NCBI GenBank assembly: GCA_030017715.1 | Contig: JASEIU010000001.1 | Span: forward strand, 210,677 to 274,676 | Source: Candidatus Saccharicenans sp. | GTDB lineage: Bacteria > Acidobacteriota > Aminicenantia > Aminicenantales > Saccharicenantaceae | Reading direction: 5' to 3' | DNA length: 64,000 nucleotides | In this document: positions 18,676 through 25,219 of the stretch, piece after piece | How the letters are laid out: each line of letters starts with the position of its first letter | Numbering within the stretch: the stretch's first letter is position 1 | Made by a program: the position numbers and the translations under genes | Notes under the pieces: generated by a model | What the model was told of the DNA's origin: nothing | The model's database searches: none | Seen by the model: the letters and a program-made list of their open reading frames with translations, nothing else

Positions 18676-18960
18676 CTAGCCTATGTAAAAATAAGCCGGG
18701 TCTTTGGGAGGAACACCGATGCCCAGGGATTGAATCTTCCGGCGAAAATCAAATTGAAATATATGAACACGATCACAGCTTTCGTCTATGATAAGGGTTA
18801 TTTCTTCAATGATTTCTTTGAGTTCACCTTCGGTCAAAAAACATTCATAAACGGATTTCTGATTTCCTGTACTGTATCCCCTGAGCAGTTTCCTGAGACG
18901 ATTTAATCGATTATCGTCGCAGATATCATAGGCGATAATATAAAGTGGCCGGGCAGCCAT
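18676..18960 (-). CDS. cas2: CRISPR-associated Cas2 (Cas2a)
   Basis: A 94-residue Cas2 with YIIAYDICDDNRLNRL, where Asp12 is the conserved acidic residue, and NQKSVYEC. It is the first gene of the four-gene adaptation unit. Operator site B is centred about 72 bp upstream of its ATG, nearly the same spacing as site D has to csm1. With the Cas1 immediately downstream it should form the active integrase. Confidence 0.95.
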   Translation of the reverse strand: MAARPLYIIAYDICDDNRLNRLRKLLRGYSTGNQKSVYECFLTEGELKEIIEEITLIIDESCDRVHIFQFDFRRKIQSLGIGVPPKDPAYFYIG

Positions 18961-19020
18961 TTTGATGACCTCATGCCTCTCATTTAAAAGTTAAGAATTT
19001 CAGAAGTAAATATCCAGCAC

Positions 19021-19043
19021 AGAAACGTTTCTGAAATGTTTCT
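19021..19043. promoter_or_regulatory. Tandem palindromic operator, site B (upstream of cas2-cas1)
   Basis: Decamers GAAACGTTTC and GAAATGTTTC separated by one base, flanked by A and T. The site begins 61 bp from the cas2a start codon. Confidence 0.7.
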
Positions 19044-19119
19044 TTCAGGCTAAGGCGATACTGGGTGAAAAAGAATAGGGGTCATAAAATGATAAAGGCA
19101 AGAAGGATGCAAGTATGGG

Positions 19120-19225
19120 GTTCAATCCCTTCTAAAAGGAGGTCTCTTTTTCTCGGAGGGGAAAAACAGGGAGGGAAAAAATGAATAAAAGTTCAATCCC
19201 TTCTAAAAGGAGGTCTCTTTTTCTC
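19120..19225 (-). CRISPR. Two-repeat mini CRISPR array with a 35-bp variant repeat
   Basis: Two identical 35-bp repeats (19120-19154 and 19191-19225) flank one 36-bp spacer. They share the core CAATCCCTTCTAAAAGGAGG and TCTCTTTT with the large array but begin GTT instead of GTCG and end TCTC instead of CCTAC. The leader on the right matches that of the large array, so it is also transcribed from the minus strand; its crRNA tag would end ATTGAAC. The spacer reads on the plus strand as a ribosome site plus start codon (GGGAGGGAAAAAATG). Confidence 0.9.
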
Positions 19226-19402
19226 CTGTCCGTCTTGTAACTTTTTATTTATCAACAGGATAGAGGGCTCTTTAGCAAGATCTTCGGGTTTTTGTTTTCT
19301 GAGTAGAGAAACATTTCGGAAACATTTCTGCAACCTTAACATTGATCTCCTCAGCATAAAAAGTTTATTTTTAATACTCGTAATAATACGAATATTTCAA
19401 GC
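19226..19402 (-). promoter_or_regulatory. Leader of the mini-array
   Basis: Contains GTCTTGTAA at 19232-19240 and TATCAACA at 19250-19257, at exactly the same distances from the repeat edge as in the main leader. The tandem palindrome is at 19307, also 82 bp from the repeat edge. The remainder up to the cas6 stop is AT-rich. Confidence 0.75.
19307..19329. promoter_or_regulatory. Tandem palindromic operator, site C (mini-array leader)
   Basis: Decamers GAAACATTTC and GAAACATTTC, a direct repeat with one base between them, flanked by A and T. Confidence 0.7.
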
Positions 19403-20350
19403 TTATTTTATTCTATTTATCATCAAATATTTACCCAACCCGAAAGAAGTGCCTTTTCCCACGTGAAGAATTTCTCCGGCCTTAAGCAGTGGCCAAAAAT
19501 TTTCCAAAGGGCCAGTATAGGTAATAACTCCTTTCAACCCGCCAAGCTTCATTTTAGTCTTTTGGCGGTTAGAATATCTCTCCCAGTCATGCCAGGCTAA
19601 ACAGTTTGACTCGATGGACACCTTCTTGGCTTCGTCAATAAGTTTTTTATGGTCCCAAGCAGGAGGATTTCCGTCTCCATGAAAATAATTTAATAACATT
19701 AATCTTCGTAAAATATTTGTGATCAGAATAAAAAAGTCCAACCTGGTAACGCTATCTCTATTATATTTAATCCTTACGGGGGTCCTGAACTCCAGTGTTA
19801 ACTTCGTCTCTTTTATGTTTATATATTCATAATCTTCTGGTATGGTCAGTTCACTAAAATCGCCAGGCAGAAATTCTTTAGTGTCACTCCTGTAGACCTC
19901 ATTTTGGCCGGCAGTTACTCTATCTAGTTTGAACCTCTTTTTACCCTGGCCGATTCCTATCTCTCCAAATCTTTCGAAAGCCAGCAAAAAATAGGGGAGG
20001 TATTTAATTGCCTGTCCGATAAGAATAAGCTTAAACTCAAGGCTTTCGCCCTGTTGATAAAGTTTTCTGGCCTCTTCGGGCGGTTCGATTATGAAGGGAT
20101 GGGGGATGGTCTCATATTTCCCGAAATGAGCCAGTTCAATCTCTCTGGCCGGAATAGATTCGAAGAGGTAGGCATAAGCGCATTCGCTCCTGAGAGTACA
20201 TTCAGAGCAAGTTTTGCCTTTGTAAAGGCAAATTGTCCGTTTTAAGGCATTGCCAAAGCCACCTCGTAAAGCGGAACCTTTATAGGCCGGGAGCTGGCAG
20301 GGTTCTAAAAATTGGATGGTAAATTTATAAATCTGGAATCGTAGAATCAT
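19403..20350 (-). CDS. cas6: Cas6 family pre-crRNA endoribonuclease
   Basis: A 315-residue protein of the Cas6 C-terminal-domain family. It has an N-terminal PAYKGSALRGGFG motif, a cysteine cluster (CSECTLRSEC, about residues 48-57, possibly zinc-binding) and the C-terminal glycine-rich loop HVGKGTSFGLGKY typical of RAMP folds. It should cut the repeat RNA to leave the 8-nt tag on each crRNA. It stands alone, 131 bp after csx3, between the effector genes and the mini-array. The only tandem palindrome near it is in the mini-array leader beyond its stop codon. The catalytic residue cannot be assigned with certainty. Confidence 0.85.
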   Translation of the reverse strand: MILRFQIYKFTIQFLEPCQLPAYKGSALRGGFGNALKRTICLYKGKTCSECTLRSECAYAYLFESIPAREIELAHFGKYETIPHPFIIEPPEEARKLYQQGESLEFKLILIGQAIKYLPYFLLAFERFGEIGIGQGKKRFKLDRVTAGQNEVYRSDTKEFLPGDFSELTIPEDYEYINIKETKLTLEFRTPVRIKYNRDSVTRLDFFILITNILRRLMLLNYFHGDGNPPAWDHKKLIDEAKKVSIESNCLAWHDWERYSNRQKTKMKLGGLKGVITYTGPLENFWPLLKAGEILHVGKGTSFGLGKYLMINRIK

Positions 20351-20481
20351 TTCAATCGCCCTTGTCGTTTGTGTTGTCTAGAGAGATGATTATACTAACT
20401 TGAGCCGCATCTTTGTTATTTTTATTCAGACTCAAATCTTTATCTCATTAAAGAGATGTCTTTTATTGTGTCAATTTCAGG

Positions 20482-20724
20482 TTAAAATGGGTCATGATTG
20501 AAAATAATTAACTCTCCTGTTACGGGCGAACTATAACTAAGTTTTTTAGCCCTTCCGTGGAGAGCATGGGCGATCTTTAAGTACAGCCAGATGGGTGCAG
20601 CTCCTTTTATGACTACCTCATTCCCTTCTCCGGCCAGCTCGAGAGCTTTCTCAATATATTTTTCGCAGTCGCTGATTTTAGCTCGGTCCTGATAAAGGCT
20701 GGAGACATCAATCGTTATTTTCAT
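20482..20724 (-). CDS. csx3: Csx3-like protein, putative cyclic-oligoadenylate ring nuclease
   Basis: A short 80-residue protein. The segment VVIKGAAPIWLYLKIAHALHG followed by KKLSYSSPVTGELIIF closely follows the Csx3 (Crn3) pattern of an ISG.GPIWL...AH motif and then a V.DP..G.VVV segment. Csx3 degrades cyclic tetra-adenylate and switches off CARF effectors. Here the Asp of the DP motif reads as Ser-Ser, and the protein is shorter than the usual 100 or so residues, so activity is uncertain. It overlaps the end of csx1 by 17 bp, coupling the putative off-switch to the RNase it would control. Confidence 0.65.
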   Translation of the reverse strand: MKITIDVSSLYQDRAKISDCEKYIEKALELAGEGNEVVIKGAAPIWLYLKIAHALHGRAKKLSYSSPVTGELIIFNHDPF

Positions 20725-21877
20725 TGGCCATTTCTCTGCTAAATTTGAGTAGAAAGTCTTCAGCTTCTTTAATTAAAGCCTGAATTTTGTTTCTAGCTCT
20801 TTCAGGATTTATATCATGTGCATTTCTTCTCATCAAAGCATGAGCAGTTTCATTTCTTTTTTGAGCGATCTTATCCCAGAGCTTACACAGTTCATTTCTC
20901 GGCTCTTTTCTTGATTCGTTTAATTCATTCTCTATTCTTTCTCTGGTAGAGTTATCATAGAAGTCTAGATTTTTCTTCTGGCAAACATAGGTAATAATCG
21001 TCTCTCGCAGGACCAGAAGAGCCTGGCTCGGATGTCGGTTCTCATTATACCACTTTGCAATTTCCAGTTGAGCTTTCCATTCAGGCTTTATTTTGAACCG
21101 GGTGGCTAATGCCTGCAGACGGCCTTTTAGGAATAATAGAGGTTTGAAGTGCTGCCCGGCCTCTTGAAACAGAATATCATCTTGCAGAAGCGAGTCAAGG
21201 TTCTCGGCGATCGCCGAGAGCTGAGGGATATAGGTCATCTCGGTTATATCAGTGAGCCTGTCCAAGACCTTTTTTATTTCTCTTAGAGATTTAGGAAATT
21301 GATTTCTTAAGATATTTTCTTTTCTTTCGAGCAACCGGGAAAAGTCTTTTAAGTCACCATATTTTTCGAGTGAATTGAGGCTGTCTATCACGTCCAGCAT
21401 CTCTAGAAGAGGAGCCAGGTCGACAATCCGGCTTTCTTTGGTCTGTTTGTCCAGAAAACCATAAAAAATATTGCGAATTTCTGTCTGCTTTTTAATAAAG
21501 CAAAGGAACTTAGAAAACAAGACTACAAAGAAGGGAATTGAGCGAAAACAATGAGTGATGTCAAAAATTATCTCGGTGTTTTCTATCATAATTCCTTCTG
21601 CTATAGAGCTGAATATCTGCCAAAGTTCATTTTCATTGCGACCGGAAGGGATTTCTATCTTCTGGTAATTCAGGCCTTCTAGTAAATTCCATTTTGATTC
21701 TTTCGTGCCGATGACATATATGCTTTCCGGATGAAATGTCTCTATAATGGGATTGATGGACAGGCGCGCTTTGAACTGCTTGCCGTCAATCAAGTAATTA
21801 ACTTCTTCGTAATCGCCGCTACCTATGAAGCTTATCAGTGTTAATTTTTTTGGTTTCTTTATATTATCCTGGTACAT
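20708..21877 (-). CDS. csx1: Csx1 (TM1812-like) CARF-HEPN ribonuclease
   Basis: A 389-residue two-domain effector. The N-terminal CARF Rossmann-like domain includes LISFIGSGDYEEVNYLI, SIYVIGTKESKW and DITHCFRSIPFF. The C-terminal helical HEPN domain has the catalytic R-x4-H motif RNETAH near residue 345. In type III systems this class of RNase is activated by cyclic oligoadenylate made by Cas10 and degrades RNA non-specifically. It is placed 39 bp after csm5, so it is made with the effector complex, with the Csx3-like gene next. Confidence 0.88.
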   Translation of the reverse strand: MYQDNIKKPKKLTLISFIGSGDYEEVNYLIDGKQFKARLSINPIIETFHPESIYVIGTKESKWNLLEGLNYQKIEIPSGRNENELWQIFSSIAEGIMIENTEIIFDITHCFRSIPFFVVLFSKFLCFIKKQTEIRNIFYGFLDKQTKESRIVDLAPLLEMLDVIDSLNSLEKYGDLKDFSRLLERKENILRNQFPKSLREIKKVLDRLTDITEMTYIPQLSAIAENLDSLLQDDILFQEAGQHFKPLLFLKGRLQALATRFKIKPEWKAQLEIAKWYNENRHPSQALLVLRETIITYVCQKKNLDFYDNSTRERIENELNESRKEPRNELCKLWDKIAQKRNETAHALMRRNAHDINPERARNKIQALIKEAEDFLLKFSREMANENND

Positions 21878-21916
21878 TAAACCTTCCTTTCAAGAAAATA
21901 TGCTCTTTGATCAAAG

Positions 21917-22873
21917 CTAAGCCTTAAGAATTTCCAGTCTGGCAAATCCCATTTCAATGTCCCGACCATCTTTAATTCTTTTTCTTGTCCTGGGTGGCCT
22001 GACTCTCCGGAGATATTCGCTAATTTGAAGTTCTTCGGCAGCAATAAGGAAAGAAACAGCATAGCGGGAAGATCCCTGGCCAAGACGAATCAGATAGGGA
22101 TTCTCAGATTGCTGGAGGTTTTCTTTGTGGGCGACTTTTTTGTAGAAATCGTCGCAGATTTCCAGAATTTGCTTTTCTGAGAATCGGCATCTGTTTTTTT
22201 TCAGGTCGAACTCAAATACGGTTTCAGGCCTGAGTGTTTCATACATAATTGGAATCGGTCGAGAACTTCTGGCCCCAACGACATGACAGATATCAGCCTT
22301 CAGGCATTCCTGCGGCTTTTTAAGGGCAGTGTCGGAAACCGAGAATAGGCTCAGAAATCTCATTTTTTCAGGTGGGGGGTTTTCTGAAAGATTTTTATAG
22401 CACCTGTCAAGAAGGTCATCGTAAGCTCTTTTAGCCACTGATTTATCCTTTGAAGTAAGTAGCGAAGAAATTTTGCTCCTTTCCTTTTCTTCAAGAAGAG
22501 CCCTGTAGAGCAGGGCAGACAAAATGGCTCCTTTGATGGAGCTTCCCGGTATGTAAACCCGGCCCCCACTTTTTATGAAGGCCTTGAGATTGACTTTATT
22601 TGCTGCTCTGAAATCGGGACTGGTCGGAATACTATACAAAACATGGCGATTGAGCAGTTTATGATCCGGAATGATTTCTCCCAGATAACGTGATGAAGCG
22701 GCCTTATCGACAAAGGTCTGCTCAAATTTCTTAAAATCTGAATCGCGAATGAGAGAGTTGAGATTCACCACTTTAAGCTCGTTGGTAACCTTATCTATGA
22801 AATATTCAGAGGGAGATAGCTCCACTCCCGAAGAGATGTGAACCGGAGTGAGGATTTTTAGCTTGATCTTCAT
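21917..22873 (-). CDS. csm5: Csm5, type III-A effector subunit
   Basis: A 318-residue RAMP protein. Strand 1 LKILTPVHISSGVELSPSEY and the motif YIPGSSIKGAILSALLYRALL are diagnostic of Csm5, which caps the crRNA 3' end in the Csm complex. It overlaps the end of csm4 by four bases (ATGA). A conserved C-terminal segment includes LIRLGQGSSRYAVSFL. Confidence 0.93.
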   Translation of the reverse strand: MKIKLKILTPVHISSGVELSPSEYFIDKVTNELKVVNLNSLIRDSDFKKFEQTFVDKAASSRYLGEIIPDHKLLNRHVLYSIPTSPDFRAANKVNLKAFIKSGGRVYIPGSSIKGAILSALLYRALLEEKERSKISSLLTSKDKSVAKRAYDDLLDRCYKNLSENPPPEKMRFLSLFSVSDTALKKPQECLKADICHVVGARSSRPIPIMYETLRPETVFEFDLKKNRCRFSEKQILEICDDFYKKVAHKENLQQSENPYLIRLGQGSSRYAVSFLIAAEELQISEYLRRVRPPRTRKRIKDGRDIEMGFARLEILKA

Positions 22874-23925
22874 GTTGCCTCCAGTTTACACGGTAGTGTA
22901 AATAAATAGCCGTAACGATAAACACGATGGGGAAGTGGCGGGGTTTCAGGAGTGACGTCGGCCAGAGTCCCGACTCTTTTGACGTTGTTCAGAAGCACTG
23001 ACCCCTCTTTCAATACCCGAATAGAGCGGCGACGGAGGGAGCGATTCACAGGTGAAAATACATAGCCCCTTCTTTCCTCGAGCTCGTAGAAGCTTTTTTC
23101 AAGCCCGCTCAGTTCTGAGGGGTGCGGGAAGTAAACAGAAAGAGCGTAAAGGCCATCGGGATTTTCGATTTCTGGTATTTCGGGAACGAAGAATTCTGGT
23201 TGATAGAAAAGTCCTTTTCCACAGGTGCGATCTCCTCCTATACCCTCATCAGCCAGCAGTCGGAAGAGAGCTTTCAGGGTGTTTTCCCAGGCCTGGTCAT
23301 TAATTTTTATCAACAGAAAGAGGCCACAATCCTTCGAATAGGTGACCTGGCCGAAATGAAAGTAATTTTCTCCGGGATGATTGGTCAGAGGGTTAAGAGC
23401 TATCCTGGGGACATCTTCTACCTTATAAATCTCATCCGGTTGATTAAGTAGCTCATCAAGCGCGGTCTGGCTGTTCTGTTTATTTCGGGGTTTCTGTTGA
23501 ATGGGAGGAAAGGTTTTTAGATCAATCGAAGTTTCTACCTCATCAATGAGGTTAGAGAGTTTCTCTCCATTCAGCAGACGCCGGAGGAGGTTGAAATTCA
23601 CATATTTTATTTTTTTCAACTTTTTAATCAGCTCAAGGTCAAGGTCAGCCGGAATAACCTGATTGGCCGGCAGGGGGAAGAACAGGTCGTTTTCCTTGTA
23701 AGGGAAAGCCGAGCTGATCAGGAAGGGCGGATCTGGGTTGGGGCGTTCTGGAAAAAATTTTTTCATGAAATCATCGAGGCTTCCATAGAGCAGCAGATAA
23801 CAATGGCAGAGAGCTGAAAAAAGAGTGTCAGAGTGAACAAAAGGCAGCGAACCTTCCAGCCAGTTTTCTCTCTGACCCAGATGGAGAGAGCTTTTCGGTT
23901 TGAGCTTAATTCCCAGGTATTTCAT
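22870..23925 (-). CDS. csm4: Csm4, type III-A effector subunit
   Basis: A 351-residue RAMP protein. LKPKSSLHLGQRENWLEGS and FVHSDTLFSALCHCY are typical of the Csm4 N-terminus, and DEGIGGDRTCGKGLF is the glycine-rich loop. Csm4 binds the crRNA 5' tag and docks Csm1. It starts 5 bp after csm3 and is translationally coupled to csm5. Confidence 0.93.
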   Translation of the reverse strand: MKYLGIKLKPKSSLHLGQRENWLEGSLPFVHSDTLFSALCHCYLLLYGSLDDFMKKFFPERPNPDPPFLISSAFPYKENDLFFPLPANQVIPADLDLELIKKLKKIKYVNFNLLRRLLNGEKLSNLIDEVETSIDLKTFPPIQQKPRNKQNSQTALDELLNQPDEIYKVEDVPRIALNPLTNHPGENYFHFGQVTYSKDCGLFLLIKINDQAWENTLKALFRLLADEGIGGDRTCGKGLFYQPEFFVPEIPEIENPDGLYALSVYFPHPSELSGLEKSFYELEERRGYVFSPVNRSLRRRSIRVLKEGSVLLNNVKRVGTLADVTPETPPLPHRVYRYGYLFTLPCKLEAT

Positions 23926-23930
23926 GGCCT

Positions 23931-24764
23931 TCAGCCCAGTTTTTGCAGGAGTTTGTCAAAATTTTTGACGATTTCCTGAGCGGTCGTGCCGAGGTCTCCG
24001 TTGAGGATTCTTTCTGGACGCAAAGCTATGTTTCCGTTTTCATAATCTTCTTTGCGATTCCAAAAGACTCTGATGTTGCTGAAACGAACCCGGCCATAAC
24101 CGCGGGAACCCATACCGCCGAGATAATCGTGCTCGAGAAGCTCGATGGCTTCAAATACGTGTTTAAGCAGTTTTTTGTCTTCCTCTTCAAACACATTGTA
24201 GATGAGCTCTGCGTCCTTGAAGCGAGCGCCGGCCGGAACTCTTTCAACTTCGCGAAAGCTTCCGTGACGGGCAGTACCTTTTATTCTGTCGATGGCCGTT
24301 TCATATTTTGCTTCTGTGTATTCAAGTTCAAGGTTCGCTTTCATCTCATTAGTTATACTGGATTCATCAAGGTAACAATCGCTAACATAAAGACGGGTAA
24401 GTGTGGGGATGTTCATTTTGTTATCGCCGGCGATGCCCCACACCTTGCATACGGGACAGGATTTGTATTTAATCTCTTCTTTGCATCTATGATCTGATAT
24501 AGGACCGTTGGGTGGGTTGTTCCAGAAACCGGGATTGGTGGCAGCAATTTTCTTCTCAGCCAGAGAACGCAGCTTGCCTTTGAGAGAGGAACCAGGGATG
24601 TAGGGCTTTCCCCATGGGTCAGTAATCACGTTGAGGTCGATCCCACCGATTTTTAAACCACTCTTGGAACCCCCTATTCTCATTCCCGTCAGGACCTCTA
24701 TTTCAGCTCCAATTATAATCTTACCGAGAAGCCCGAAATTAATTGCTTTATTGTTGTTCATCAT
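23931..24764 (-). CDS. csm3: Csm3, backbone subunit with target-RNA cleavage site
   Basis: A 277-residue RAMP protein forming the helical backbone. ATG at 24764 is chosen because AAGGAGG lies seven bases upstream; the frame could extend to 24806. The catalytic aspartate that cleaves target RNA every six nucleotides corresponds to Asp43 in KIGGIDLNVITDPWG. The RAMP motif is YIPGSSLKGKLRSL, and a cysteine pair (SCPVC) and a glycine-rich loop (GGMGSRGYGRV) follow. It overlaps the csm2 end by 17 bp. Confidence 0.95.
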   Translation of the reverse strand: MMNNNKAINFGLLGKIIIGAEIEVLTGMRIGGSKSGLKIGGIDLNVITDPWGKPYIPGSSLKGKLRSLAEKKIAATNPGFWNNPPNGPISDHRCKEEIKYKSCPVCKVWGIAGDNKMNIPTLTRLYVSDCYLDESSITNEMKANLELEYTEAKYETAIDRIKGTARHGSFREVERVPAGARFKDAELIYNVFEEEDKKLLKHVFEAIELLEHDYLGGMGSRGYGRVRFSNIRVFWNRKEDYENGNIALRPERILNGDLGTTAQEIVKNFDKLLQKLG

Positions 24765-25206
24765 TTCTATCCTCCTTGATTTTCTCGTGATATTTATGAT
24801 AGGCAACTATGGCCTCCACAAAGTTTTTAAACATATAAAAATTATCTTTGTTGGTCTTTTTTATCGCAGTTTCGAGCAGTTCGCGAAAATCTTTGACTCT
24901 CCCCTTATGACGCCCAGCGGCATAAGCCAGTTTGGGTCTTAATAGTTGAAGCTGTCTGGCGTCGAATTGTTTCATTTTCTGAATTTCTCCAAGAATTGTT
25001 CTGATCTGAGATGTGCTTAGTTTTTCTTGATCTTTTCCCTTGAGGAAACCTTTGGCTAGCTCAGATGCATATTCATTCATCTCCTTAGCGTCGCCATTAA
25101 GAATCCTTTCAATTCGCTGTTCGTCTGGCTTAAACCCGGCGGCGGAGCTGTCGCCCCTTCCTCCAGCGCCTCCCTGATAATTTTGACCCTGTCGATTAAA
25201 GTTCAT
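24748..25206 (-). CDS. csm2: Csm2, small subunit of the type III-A complex
   Basis: A 152-residue, mostly helical protein with a glycine-rich, disordered-looking first 25 residues. The conserved core STSQIRTILGEIQKMK and LLRPKLAYAAGRH is characteristic of Csm2, the inner filament protein contacting crRNA and target. A strong ribosome site AGGAGG precedes the ATG. It lies 13 bp after csm1. Confidence 0.93.
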   Translation of the reverse strand: MNFNRQGQNYQGGAGGRGDSSAAGFKPDEQRIERILNGDAKEMNEYASELAKGFLKGKDQEKLSTSQIRTILGEIQKMKQFDARQLQLLRPKLAYAAGRHKGRVKDFRELLETAIKKTNKDNFYMFKNFVEAIVAYHKYHEKIKEDRNDEQQ

Positions 25207-25219
25207 ATTGTCCTCCTAT

